NCBI GenBank assembly: GCA_019421385.1
Contig: JAHZFK010000015.1
Location: forward strand, 5,880-69,879
Length of the DNA: 64,000 nucleotides
Reading direction: 5' to 3'
DNA from: Clostridiales bacterium
GTDB taxonomy: Bacteria > Bacillota > Clostridia > Oscillospirales > Butyricicoccaceae
Each line of letters opens with the position of its first letter. Positions within the stretch are counted from its first letter, which is position 1. A program made the translations under genes and the position numbers. The notes beneath the pieces were generated by a model. It had not been told where the DNA came from and did no database searches. It worked only from the letters and a program-made list of their open reading frames with translations. Positions 44,507-52,687 of the stretch are shown piece by piece.

Positions 44507-45600
44507 TACTGAGCACCTCCCTTTGCTTTTGCAATGTTGTCCATGAATTTATCAAACAGATACGATGTGTCCATCGGGCCGGGGCATACCTCCGGGTGAT
44601 ACTGCACGGTGAATACCGGGCGGTTGACATGCTCCACGCCCTCGACCGTGCCGTCGTTCAGATTGACATAGCGCACGCGCGCAATGCTCGGATCGACCGA
44701 CTCACCGACGACCGCATAGCCGTGGTTCTGGCTGGTGATATAGGTGCGGTCGCTGTCGATATCCTTGACCGGATGGTTGACGCCGCGGTGGCCGTACTTG
44801 AGCTTGGTGGTTTTCGCGCCGATGGCAAGGCTCAGCAGCTGATGGCCGAGGCAGATGCCGAAAATCGGGATATTGCTCTCAAGCAGCTTCTTGAGGTTCT
44901 CGACGATCTCGACGTTTTCCGCCGGGTCGCCGGGGCCGTTGGACAGCATCACGCCGTCAAACTTGCCGATAACTTCCTCGGGTGGGGTGAGCGCCGGAAT
45001 GGTGACGACCTCACAGCCGCGCTTTTGCAGCTCGCGCTCGATGTTGTACTTGACGCCGTAGTCATACAGCGCGATGCGGTATTTCTGCTCGCCCTCCGCC
45101 GGGTAAACACGGCTTTCCTCGCAGGTAACCGACTTGACTGCATCCTTGACGACATAGGCTTTCATTTCCGCAATGGTCTGCTCATCCGGCTCGAAGCCCT
45201 CCGTATAGATCACGCCGTTCATAACGCCCGCGTTTCTGAGCTTACGGGTGAGCGCACGGGTGTCGATACCTGCCAGGCCGACGACCTTCTGCTCCTTGAG
45301 GTATTCGTCCAGCGTCAGGCGGCAGCGCCAGTTGGACGGATACTCCGCGATCTCACGCATGATAAAGCCGGAAACCCAGCTCTTGCGGGACTCATAGTCC
45401 TCAAAGTTAATGCCGTAGTTGCCAATCAGCGGGTAGGTCATGGTGACCACCTGACCATAATAGGACGGGTCGGTCAAAACCTCCTGATAGCCGGCCATGC
45501 CCGTGTTGAACACGACCTCACCGATGCTCTGCCCCTCATAGCCGACGGCCTTGCCCTCAAACAGCGTGCCGTCCGCAAGCAGTAAATACGCTTTTTTCAA
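44506..45600 (-). CDS. carA: Carbamoyl-phosphate synthase small subunit
   Basis: Glutaminase subunit that passes ammonia to CarB. 364 residues: N-terminal CPSase domain (LLADGTLFEGKAVGYEG, DPSYYGQVVTMTYPLIGNYG) and a class I glutamine amidotransferase with nucleophile Cys in FGICLGHQLLSLAIG and catalytic His-x-Glu in VQYHPEVCPGP. Regulated with the whole pyr operon. Confidence 0.98.
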   Translation of the reverse strand: MKKAYLLLADGTLFEGKAVGYEGQSIGEVVFNTGMAGYQEVLTDPSYYGQVVTMTYPLIGNYGINFEDYESRKSWVSGFIMREIAEYPSNWRCRLTLDEYLKEQKVVGLAGIDTRALTRKLRNAGVMNGVIYTEGFEPDEQTIAEMKAYVVKDAVKSVTCEESRVYPAEGEQKYRIALYDYGVKYNIERELQKRGCEVVTIPALTPPEEVIGKFDGVMLSNGPGDPAENVEIVENLKKLLESNIPIFGICLGHQLLSLAIGAKTTKLKYGHRGVNHPVKDIDSDRTYITSQNHGYAVVGESVDPSIARVRYVNLNDGTVEGVEHVNRPVFTVQYHPEVCPGPMDTSYLFDKFMDNIAKAKGGAQ

Positions 45601-45661
45601 GTGAAAATCACTCCCAATTCAATCCTGATGTTCTATCTTTCGGTCATGCGCCGATTGCGTT

Positions 45662-46579
45662 TTATCGAATCGCTGCGACGATCTCATCCCGCATACGGAT
45701 CGCTTCCGCGCGCGCAGCTTCCTTATAGTCCTCGCCGTTGTTACCGGTTTTCTTCCACGCGCACATGATGCCGCGCGAGGAGTTGACGATCGCGCCGAGA
45801 CCATCATCGTTAAAGGCATTGGCAATGTCCTTTGCCGTTGCGCCCTGCGCGCCGTAACCCGGAACGAGGAAATAGCTCTTCGGCAGCAGCTCGCGCACGA
45901 TCTTCTGCTCCTCCGGATAGGTCGCGCCAACGACTGCGCCGATCTGGTTGTATCCGCAGGGAGTATCCAGACCTTCGCCCCACTTGGCGACCATCTCCGC
46001 CATGCGCGCATAGAGCGGCTTGCCCTCCATATCGCGGTTCTGCAGCTCGCCGGAGGACGGGTTGGAGGTCTTGACGAGCATGAACAGGCTCTTGTCCCGC
46101 TCGCGGCACTCCTTGAGGAACGGCTCAACGCCGTCCGTGCCCAGATAACCGTTGACGGTCACGCTGTCGCAGCCGTAAGGCGCGATCTCGGTATCGCCCA
46201 CGCGGGTCTTGCCCAGATACGCTTCGGCATAGGCCGTCGCGGTTGCGCCGATATCGTTGCGCTTGATATCGCCGATGACATACATGCCCTTGGCGTGCGC
46301 GTAGTCGATGGTCTCCTTGAGCGCCATTGCGCCGTACGAGCCGAGCAGCTCATAATACGCCGCCTGCGGCTTGACTGCGGGCACGATGTCGCACAGCGCG
46401 TCGATCAGGCCGCAGTTGAACGCGACCACGCTCTCCGCCGCCGCGCGCAGCGTCTCGCCGTGCAGCATCATATTGCGGCCTGCGATGTGCTGGGGGATGT
46501 ACTCCAGACGCGCATCCAGACCCGCAACGGTGGGGTTGCCTTTTTCCTTGATCTTTTCTACCAGTGTTTGGATCGACAT
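45662..46579 (-). CDS. pyrF: Orotidine 5'-phosphate decarboxylase, type 2
   Basis: Final step of UMP synthesis. 305 residues, the longer type 2 form. Catalytic Lys/Asp array in VIGDIKRNDIGATATAYAEAYLG and phosphate-binding PGYGAQGATAKDI. It lies 61 bp before carA and 35 bp after pyrR. The remaining pyrimidine genes (pyrB, C, D, E) are not in the window. Confidence 0.96.
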   Translation of the reverse strand: MSIQTLVEKIKEKGNPTVAGLDARLEYIPQHIAGRNMMLHGETLRAAAESVVAFNCGLIDALCDIVPAVKPQAAYYELLGSYGAMALKETIDYAHAKGMYVIGDIKRNDIGATATAYAEAYLGKTRVGDTEIAPYGCDSVTVNGYLGTDGVEPFLKECRERDKSLFMLVKTSNPSSGELQNRDMEGKPLYARMAEMVAKWGEGLDTPCGYNQIGAVVGATYPEEQKIVRELLPKSYFLVPGYGAQGATAKDIANAFNDDGLGAIVNSSRGIMCAWKKTGNNGEDYKEAARAEAIRMRDEIVAAIR

Positions 46580-46614
46580 AGATATTCTTCCTTTCTCAGC
46601 TGCAAGCGGTTATC

Positions 46615-47148
46615 CTATGCTTCACTGCTCAAAATAACAACATTGTCCGCGCCATCGACCTCGGTCAGGCGCACACACACGCGCTCATCACGCGCGGTCG
46701 GCAGGTTTTTTCCGATATAATCCGGCCGGATGGGTACTTCGCGGTGACCGCGGTCGACCAGCACCGCAAGCTGGATGCGTCCCGCGCGCCCCTGATGGGA
46801 CACCGCTTCGATCGCGGCGCGCACCGTGCGCCCGGTATACAGCACATCGTCCACCAGCACGACCGTTGCGCCCTCGATACGCGGATCGGGCGGCGCTTTG
46901 GGCGCTGCCTCGCGCGGTTTATCGTCCCGCCACGGGGTCACGTCCAGTTCGACCACCGGCGGCGTGCGGCCTTCGACCTCTCCGAGCTTTTCTGCAATGC
47001 GCTGGGCCAGAAACACCCCGCGCGTCTTCACCCCAGCCAGCAGCAGGTTTTCCGCACCTTTGTTTTTTTCGATGATTTCAAACGCAATGCGGGTCAGCGC
47101 GCGGCGCACACCGTCCGCATCCATGATCACGGCCTTTTGTTCGGCCAT
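46615..47148 (-). CDS. pyrR: Pyrimidine operon attenuator / uracil phosphoribosyltransferase PyrR
   Basis: Binds UMP/UTP and then the pyr leader RNA to promote termination; also a weak uracil phosphoribosyltransferase. 177 residues. PRPP-binding loop VVLVDDVLYTGRTVRAAIE and RPDYIGKNLPT near the C terminus. ATG at 47148 has GGAGG upstream; five codons of open frame before it are not conserved. First gene of the operon it controls. Confidence 0.95.
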   Translation of the reverse strand: MAEQKAVIMDADGVRRALTRIAFEIIEKNKGAENLLLAGVKTRGVFLAQRIAEKLGEVEGRTPPVVELDVTPWRDDKPREAAPKAPPDPRIEGATVVLVDDVLYTGRTVRAAIEAVSHQGRAGRIQLAVLVDRGHREVPIRPDYIGKNLPTARDERVCVRLTEVDGADNVVILSSEA

Positions 47149-47176
47149 CCTGCCACCTCCCATCGGAAAAATTTAC

Positions 47177-47210
47177 AAAAAAACAGCCTCCTGCGCCGAA
47201 AGCAGAAAGC
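47177..47210 (-). terminator. pyr operon attenuator
   Basis: Minus strand GGCTTTCTGC, a 7-base loop, GCAGGAGGCT (with G-U pairs), then GTTTTTTT, 29 bp before pyrR. Confidence 0.72.
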
Positions 47211-47276
47211 CGTACCCCAAAATTACACCTGTCCCCCATTCTCCGGCTGACGGCGTATGCACTGTTTTCTGCCTTG

Positions 47277-47292
47277 GCGGCTCACGGGCCGC
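47277..47292 (-). promoter_or_regulatory. PyrR-binding hairpin candidate
   Basis: Minus strand GCGG-CCCGTGAG-CCGC near the 5' end of the leader. The loop contains CCGTGA, fitting the CNGNGA core recognised by PyrR, though it lacks the more common CCAGAGAGG. Confidence 0.5.
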
Positions 47293-47317
47293 GCCTTAAA
47301 GGCGGATTGTTTCATTT

Positions 47318-47346
47318 ATTATATCGTATGAAACGGCTTTTGTAAA
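47318..47346 (-). promoter_or_regulatory. pyr operon promoter
   Basis: Minus strand TTTACA (47341-47346), 17-bp spacer, TATAAT (47318-47323). Confidence 0.8.
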
Positions 47347-47481
47347 CAGACGATACCACAAAACAATTTTGTTTTTTTATACAAATTTTGTTGCCGCCGC
47401 ATAACGTAAGGATTTGCGCAAAGCGGACATACTATGTTCGGCGGCACCAAACACATTTTATTGAAAGGCGGCGGACAAACC

Positions 47482-47664
47482 ATGCGGGTATCTCCCTTCA
47501 TTTCAGGCATTGCGACCGGTGCGGTCGCGGGCGCGGTCGTTTCCATGATGGCGGCGGGCGCGATGATGAATCCTTCGGTACGGCGCAGCGCGCAGCACGC
47601 GGCGAACAAGGCGGAGCACGCCATGCACAAGGCGGCCAACAACGTCGGCCACATGCTAGGCTAA
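47482..47664 (+). CDS. Small YtxH-like membrane protein
   Basis: 60 residues: a hydrophobic Ala/Gly/Met-rich helix (ISGIATGAVAGAVVSMMAAGAMM) followed by a basic, His/Ala-rich amphipathic tail (RRSAQHAANKAEHAMHKAANN). This layout resembles YtxH-type stress proteins, but the match is only general. ATG at 47482 has GGCGG upstream. A strong terminator follows. Confidence 0.55.
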   Translation: MRVSPFISGIATGAVAGAVVSMMAAGAMMNPSVRRSAQHAANKAEHAMHKAANNVGHMLG

Positions 47665-47674
47665 GGCGGCTGGC

Positions 47675-47713
47675 AAAAAAACAGGGAGAAGCAGCAGCTT
47701 CTCCCTGTTTTTT
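47675..47713. terminator. Bidirectional terminator (small protein / yhhQ)
   Basis: AAAAAAACAGGGAGAAGC AGC AGCTTCTCCCTGTTTTTT. Confidence 0.92.
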
Positions 47714-47717
47714 CTAT

Positions 47718-48434
47718 TTATACAATGTCTGCGGTGTGGCCTGCCTTTTTGTCATGCAGCCGCCGCGCGGCGTACACAACCGGCGTGTCGAGCAAGGACG
47801 TGAAAATAAAGATCACATAGCTCGACAGCGCAACCGAGATGAGCGTCGGCATATCGTATGTCCCCCAGAACGCGAGCGTGGTGAACAGCACGGTGTTTAC
47901 CAACTGCGAAACCAGCGTCGAACCGTTGTTGCGCAACCAGAGGAATGCGCGGTGGTCGCCGGTGCGCTTTTCGGTCAGCGCCCACCATTTATGATACAGC
48001 CAAACGTCAAAAATCTGCGCGACCGCGTATACCGCAAGCGAGGACAGCATCATGCGCGGCGTGTTGGAAAACACCGCCTGCATGGACGGCATCACCCAGT
48101 CGTTCACCGACGGGATATAATGCAGCCACGACTGCGATACCAGGATGAACAGCACATTCGCCGCGATGCCCGCCCAGACCGCTTGCTGCGCGGCCTTTTT
48201 GCCCGCGACCTCGCTCAAAATATCGGTCACAAGAAAGGTGGTCGCAAACAGGATGTTGCCGAGCGTCATCTCCATGCCGAACGCATCCACCAAGATCATC
48301 ACTTCGATGTTCGCCGCAATGGTGGCAAACACGGTGAACGCCATCAGACCGCCGATGCCGAACAGATAAAACCACAGCAGCACCGCCCCGTACAGCACTA
48401 CAAGCGTTCCGATCAACAATAATTCGTTTGTCAT
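47718..48434 (-). CDS. yhhQ: Queuosine precursor transporter (YhhQ/VUT family)
   Basis: 238 residues, about six transmembrane helices, with family blocks FATTFLVTDILSEVAGKKAAQQAVWAG and the C-terminal TLVSQLVNTVLFTTLAFWG. Imports queuine, preQ1 or preQ0. Its ATG overlaps the stop of the upstream radical SAM gene by four bases, so both belong to one operon. Confidence 0.92.
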   Translation of the reverse strand: MTNELLLIGTLVVLYGAVLLWFYLFGIGGLMAFTVFATIAANIEVMILVDAFGMEMTLGNILFATTFLVTDILSEVAGKKAAQQAVWAGIAANVLFILVSQSWLHYIPSVNDWVMPSMQAVFSNTPRMMLSSLAVYAVAQIFDVWLYHKWWALTEKRTGDHRAFLWLRNNGSTLVSQLVNTVLFTTLAFWGTYDMPTLISVALSSYVIFIFTSLLDTPVVYAARRLHDKKAGHTADIV

Positions 48435-49144
48435 TTTACTTCTCCTACGCCAAAATCTGTATTTTCCAACAGAATATCCACACGCGGGTTGTCCCGATAA
48501 AGCGGATACACCTCGCGCACAAAGGCTGCGCGCGCAGCGTCGTCCGGCCGGACGGGTGTGGTGTTCGGAACCATGATGTTGACGCAGACACGGTCAAAAT
48601 GGGCAAGACCGGTCTCGATATCGTGCCGCATACTGTCCGCCGTCTGTTCCGCAAGGCCGAACAGCAGGCAGCAATCGTCAAAATCCGCGGCGATCTTCGC
48701 GGGATCGGTTTCATCAATGCCCTTGTCGAGCACCCGCTCGCGATAGTCCGCGTCAAAGGTCTCCACGCCGATTTTGACATGCAGCGTGATGCCCTGTTCA
48801 GCAAACCGCGCGCGCAGCGCGGGCAGCGTTTTGCGGAACAGCCAGTGGCTTTCGATGTGCAGATTGCGGATGCCCTTTTCGCGGCAGACGCGCTCGACCT
48901 CGCAGATGGTGGACTCCTCCAGTTCGGCAAACGAACCGGAGTTGATCGCCTCAAGGCGGCCGTACCGTCCGGTCACCTGCGCGAGCGCCGCACGGTTGAG
49001 GGCGAGATTTGCCTGCTCGTCGCGCGACGCGTCCAGATGATAGTCGCAGAAACGGCAGCGCTTCCACGCGCAGCCCCGCCCGCGCAGCAGCACGATCTCG
49101 CGCGGATTTTTGTCCTCGATCACGGAATAACGGGTCAGCTCCAC
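48431..49144 (-). CDS. queL: Radical SAM protein, probable queuine lyase (QueL-like)
   Basis: 237 residues from a GTG at 49144 with AAAGGAG seven bases upstream; the longer frame above runs into a terminator. The iron-sulfur motif is RGCAWKRCRFCDYH, i.e. C-x4-C-x2-C instead of the classical C-x3-C-x2-C. Later blocks: INSGSFAELEESTI, HIESHWLFRK and VKIGVETFDADYRE. QueL of Clostridioides difficile is a radical SAM enzyme that cuts queuine to preQ1 and is found with YhhQ; the four-base overlap with yhhQ here supports that role. Assignment is mainly by context, the superfamily by sequence. Confidence 0.62.
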   Translation of the reverse strand: MELTRYSVIEDKNPREIVLLRGRGCAWKRCRFCDYHLDASRDEQANLALNRAALAQVTGRYGRLEAINSGSFAELEESTICEVERVCREKGIRNLHIESHWLFRKTLPALRARFAEQGITLHVKIGVETFDADYRERVLDKGIDETDPAKIAADFDDCCLLFGLAEQTADSMRHDIETGLAHFDRVCVNIMVPNTTPVRPDDAARAAFVREVYPLYRDNPRVDILLENTDFGVGEVK

Positions 49145-49165
49145 CGGTTTTCTCCTTTCTTTTGC

Positions 49166-49199
49166 AAAAAAATAAGGCGTACCCCTAAAACGGTACACC
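49166..49199 (-). terminator. Terminator just upstream of queL
   Basis: Minus strand GGTGTACC GTTTTAG GGGTACGCC, then TTATTTTTTT, 21 bp before the queL start. It lies inside the predicted leader, so it may act as an attenuator. Confidence 0.78.
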
Positions 49200-49235
49200 A
49201 TCCCTTGACCCACGCCAAAGGCGCGCAATCAAACA

Positions 49236-49399
49236 GAAAATTTGCATACTTGCAAATTTTCATCAAAAATCAGGATATGCGCCTGATTTTTGATACAAGA
49301 GCGAAAAAAGTTTCGACAAAGGAGGAGCTTTTTTCGCCCGGGCTTTGTCCGCGCATAGCGCGGCACAGCCCCCTCGATAAAAACCATGGTTTTCATCGA
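49236..49399 (-). repeat. Dispersed multi-hairpin repeat, copy B (in the queL-yhhQ leader)
   Basis: The most complete copy, with five hairpins on the minus strand: 49374-49399 (TCGATGAAAACC/GGTTTTTATCGA), 49340-49371 (GGGCTGTGCCGCGC/GCGCGGACAAAGCCC), 49301-49337 (GCGAAAAAAG/CTTTTTTCGC), 49262-49294 (ATCAAAAATCAGG/CCTGATTTTTGAT) and 49236-49261 (GAAAATTTGC/GCAAATTTTC). Hairpins 1 and 2 show paired base changes against copy A. Confidence 0.78.
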
Positions 49400-49466
49400 A
49401 GTCGTTTCCGTAGTTTTGTTTAAAGACAGGATGGTTCCGAACTGTCTGTTATGGAATTGCTTTTCC

Positions 49467-49494
49467 ATTATAACGGATTGCGCGCGAAAGTCAA
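49467..49494 (-). promoter_or_regulatory. Promoter of the queL-yhhQ transcript
   Basis: Minus strand TTGACT (49489-49494), 16-bp spacer, TATAAT (49467-49472). It predicts a leader of about 315 bases containing repeat copy B. Confidence 0.7.
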
Positions 49495-49524
49495 GCATAT
49501 ACTTTCCCGAATGGAGGAATGAAC

Positions 49525-50922
49525 ATGCCACTGGATACCATCGCGCGTGTAAACGACGCTGTGCGCGGCGTAATTTGGGGCGTGCCCATGCTGTTTTTGC
49601 TGGTCGGCACGGGCGTTTACTTCACACTGCACACCAGCCTGTTCCAGCTGCGGTACATCCGGCTGTGGTTGGGGCGCACCGTGCTGTCCTGCTTTTCCGG
49701 TCAATCGCAGCGGACGGGCGGCATTTCCCCCTTTGCAACCATGTGCACTGCGCTCGCCGCGACGGTGGGCACGGGCAATATTGCGGGCGTTGCCACCGCG
49801 CTGACCATCGGTGGCCCGGGGGCAGTGTTCTGGATGTGGGTCGCGGCCTTTTTCGGCATGATGACCGCGTTTGCGGAAAACACGCTCGGCATGTTGTACC
49901 GCGAAAAGGGGCCGGACGGCGCGTGGCGCGGTGGACCGATGTATTATCTGAAAAAAGGGCTGCACGCCCCTGTGCTCGCTGCGGCGTTTGCCCTGTTCTG
50001 TGCGCTGGCTTCGTTCGGCATCGGCAACATGAGCCAGTGCAACTCGATTGCAGGCGGGCTGCATGGTGTGTTCGGTGTGCCGCCGCTTGCGACCGGCCTT
50101 GCCACTGCCGCCTTGCTGGGCGCGGTCATGCTGGGCGGGCTGAGACGCATCACCCGTGTGACGACCGCGCTGGTGCCCGCCATGGCGCTGTTTTATATGG
50201 GCGGGGCGGCGGTCGTGCTGTGGTGCCGCCGCGAGTTTATTCCACAGGCCTGTGGACAAATTCTGTCCTGCGCGTTTGACCTTCGGGCAGCAGGCGGCGG
50301 CGCGATTGGCTTCGGCATCCAGCAGGCCATCCGCATCGGTATTTCGCGCGGCGTGTTCTCCAACGAGGCCGGACTGGGTTCTTCGGTCATGGTACATACG
50401 GCAGCGGACGCAAAGGAAGCGTGCGAACAGGGCATGTGGGCCGTGTTCGAGGTGTTTTTTGATACGATCGTCATGTGCACCGTGACCGCGCTCGTGATCC
50501 TGACCGCTGGGATGTACGACCCCAACCAGTACGCGCTGGCGACGGGCACGCCCCTGCTCGACACGCTGCCCACAGGCGCGGCACTGACCGCGCGCGCCTT
50601 TTCCACAGTGTTCGGTGCGCCGGGCGGCGCGTTTGTCGCGGTATCGCTCGCGCTGTTCGCCTTTTCCACCCTGCTCGGCTGGTCGTACTACGGCCAGCGC
50701 GCCGCCGAATATCTGTTTGGGGCGCGCGTCGTTCCCTTCTATAAGATATTATTCGTTGCGGCCGCCGCCGCAGGCTGCGTCATGCGTCTGGAGCTGGCGT
50801 GGGCGCTGTCCGACACGTTCAATGGCCTGATGGCGCTGCCCAACCTCGCCGGCGTGCTCGCGCTGCGGCGCGATGTACTGGGTGAGTGGCGCCGATACCG
50901 CCGCGCGCACCATATTATTTGA
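49525..50922 (+). CDS. AGCS-family sodium:amino acid symporter (second copy)
   Basis: 465 residues, about eleven membrane segments. AGCS signatures ATVGTGNIAGVATALTIGGPGAVFWMW, SNEAGLGSSVMVHTAADA. Related to the glycine-riboswitch-controlled copy at 38304 but clearly diverged, with Met/Gly differences in the substrate region, so the substrate may differ (alanine or another small amino acid). ATG at 49525 has GGAGG at seven bases; the one two codons earlier is too close. Divergent from queL with overlapping promoter regions. Confidence 0.92.
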   Translation: MPLDTIARVNDAVRGVIWGVPMLFLLVGTGVYFTLHTSLFQLRYIRLWLGRTVLSCFSGQSQRTGGISPFATMCTALAATVGTGNIAGVATALTIGGPGAVFWMWVAAFFGMMTAFAENTLGMLYREKGPDGAWRGGPMYYLKKGLHAPVLAAAFALFCALASFGIGNMSQCNSIAGGLHGVFGVPPLATGLATAALLGAVMLGGLRRITRVTTALVPAMALFYMGGAAVVLWCRREFIPQACGQILSCAFDLRAAGGGAIGFGIQQAIRIGISRGVFSNEAGLGSSVMVHTAADAKEACEQGMWAVFEVFFDTIVMCTVTALVILTAGMYDPNQYALATGTPLLDTLPTGAALTARAFSTVFGAPGGAFVAVSLALFAFSTLLGWSYYGQRAAEYLFGARVVPFYKILFVAAAAAGCVMRLELAWALSDTFNGLMALPNLAGVLALRRDVLGEWRRYRRAHHII

Positions 50923-51003
50923 CAATTCCCGTCATTCCCTCATCCCCTTCCCCCACAAATTGCACAAATTTACGTTTTTTGTACCGAAAAACTGTTTTTG
51001 ACC

Positions 51004-51032
51004 TTGTCAAGCCGGTCCAATCCATATAAAAT
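51004..51032 (+). promoter_or_regulatory. Promoter of the NhaC-type gene
   Basis: TTGTCA (51004-51009), 17-bp spacer, TAAAAT (51027-51032). Confidence 0.6.
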
Positions 51033-51088
51033 AAAAGAGCATTGCAGGAATGAAACAAATATCCTGCAAAATAAAGGGGGAAAATGGA

Positions 51089-52582
51089 ATGGATTTAACG
51101 GCAACCGTGTGGACGCTGCTGCCGCCAATCATTGCGATTGCATTGGCGCTGATCACCAAGGAGGTTTACTCTTCCCTGCTCATCGGCATTCTGGCGGGTG
51201 CGCTGCTGTACACGGGCTTCAACCCACTTCATGCGGTCGAAACGACCTTCACGGTCATGGGCGGCAAGCTGGGTGACAACATTAACATTTGTATCTTTCT
51301 GGTGCTGCTCGGCATTCTGGTGTCGCTCGTCACCAAATCGGGCGCGTCGCGCGCCTATGGCGACTGGGCGGTCAAGACCATCCGGACACGCCGCGGCGCT
51401 TCGTTTGCAACCTCGTTCCTCGGCATGTTCATCTTTGTCGATGACTACTTCAACTGTCTGACTGTCGGCACAGTCATGCGCCCGGTAACGGATAAATACA
51501 ACATCACGCGCGCCAAGCTCGCTTATATCATCGACGCCACCGCCGCACCGATCTGCATTATTGCGCCGATCTCAAGCTGGGCGGCGGCTGTCGGCTCGTC
51601 TCTGCCTGAGTCCAGCTCGATGGATGGTTTCTCGCTCTTCTTGCAGACCATCCCGATGAACCTGTATGCACTTTTGACTATCCTGTTCCTCATCTGGCTG
51701 ATGGCAGTGGACTTTGACTTCGGCCCGATGAAGAAATACGAGCGCGCACACCGCGGCGAGGATCTCTCCCATCAGGAGGAGAACTACGTCGTCGGCGGCG
51801 CGGGCAAGGTGTACGACCTCATCCTGCCGATCTGCGTGCTGATCGTGCTGTGTATCTCCGGCATGTTGTATACCGGCGGCATTCTGGAGGGTGTCGGCGT
51901 GGTGGACGCTTTCGCCAACTGCGATTCCTCGACCTCGCTGGTGCTGGGCTCGTTCTTTACGCTGATTTTCACCTTTATCCTATATATTCCGCGCAAGGTG
52001 CTCACCTTCGGGCAGTTCTGCGAGGCATTTACCGAGGGCTTTAAGTCCATGGTGCCCGCCATCCTGATCCTGACCCTCGCCTGGACGCTGTCCGGCGTGT
52101 GCTCGGAGGATTACCTCAACATCGGCGGCTTTGTCTCCTCGGTGGTCAACGGCAACTCCATGGTTTCCATGCTGATGCCTGCGATCTTCTTCCTGATCGC
52201 GCTTGGCCTCGCCTTTGCGACCGGTACCTCGTGGGGCACGTTCGGTATCCTCATCCCGATCGCGGTTGCGGTGTTTGGCGACGCGCCGAGCACCATGCTG
52301 GTCATGACCGTAGCCGCCTGCCTGTCCGGCGCGGTTTGCGGCGACCATATCTCGCCCATCTCGGATACCACCATTCTGGCGTCCGCAGGCGCACAGTGCA
52401 ACCACATTGACCATGTCTCCACCCAGATGCCCTATGCCTTGATGATCGCCGCGATCAGCTTTACCGGCTTCCTCGTGGGCGGCATTGTCGGCAGCGGCAT
52501 TGTCGCGCTGGCGCTCGGCATTGTGCTGCTGGTGATCCTCACCCTGCTGATCACCGCACGGCAGAAGAAAAACCAAGCGTAA
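51089..52582 (+). CDS. NhaC-family Na+/H+ (or organic acid) antiporter
   Basis: 497 residues, about eleven transmembrane helices. Motifs of the NhaC group: SFLGMFIFVDDYFNCLTVGTVMRPVTDKYNITRAKLAYIID, FATGTSWGTFGILIPIAVA and CGDHISPISDTTILASAGAQCNHIDHVSTQMPYAL. The acidic pair and the HISPISDT stretch are typical. Family members exchange Na+ for H+, others exchange malate/lactate or amino acids, so substrate is open. The ATG at 51089 has GGGGG eight bases upstream. Confidence 0.88.
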   Translation: MDLTATVWTLLPPIIAIALALITKEVYSSLLIGILAGALLYTGFNPLHAVETTFTVMGGKLGDNINICIFLVLLGILVSLVTKSGASRAYGDWAVKTIRTRRGASFATSFLGMFIFVDDYFNCLTVGTVMRPVTDKYNITRAKLAYIIDATAAPICIIAPISSWAAAVGSSLPESSSMDGFSLFLQTIPMNLYALLTILFLIWLMAVDFDFGPMKKYERAHRGEDLSHQEENYVVGGAGKVYDLILPICVLIVLCISGMLYTGGILEGVGVVDAFANCDSSTSLVLGSFFTLIFTFILYIPRKVLTFGQFCEAFTEGFKSMVPAILILTLAWTLSGVCSEDYLNIGGFVSSVVNGNSMVSMLMPAIFFLIALGLAFATGTSWGTFGILIPIAVAVFGDAPSTMLVMTVAACLSGAVCGDHISPISDTTILASAGAQCNHIDHVSTQMPYALMIAAISFTGFLVGGIVGSGIVALALGIVLLVILTLLITARQKKNQA

Positions 52583-52617
52583 ACGCAATATCTTTTCACA
52601 ACTGTATCTCTTTATGG

Positions 52618-52639
52618 CTCCCCCATTTGGGGGAGCCTG
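52618..52639 (+). terminator. Hairpin after the NhaC-type gene
   Basis: GGCTCCCCC ATTT GGGGGAGCC with a poor T-run; weak terminator or processing stem. Confidence 0.5.
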
Positions 52640-52687
52640 TTCTCTGCATCTGACCCACCCCGATTGACCCGAAAGGAAGGAATCCCG

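Noticed and set aside
41450..44512. A 1020-codon open frame on the plus strand opposite carB
   Set aside because: It is the mirror of carB, caused by GC-rich codon use; no ribosome binding site and no recognisable domains, while carB is certain.
49145..49235. A preQ1 riboswitch in front of queL
   Set aside because: Searched by eye for the class I to III patterns; only a terminator hairpin was found, so no such claim is made.
49229..49531. Open frames across repeat copies A and B with a shared FIEGAVPR peptide
   Set aside because: The similarity comes from the DNA repeat and its hairpins; copy C does not keep the frame, and no ribosome binding sites are present.
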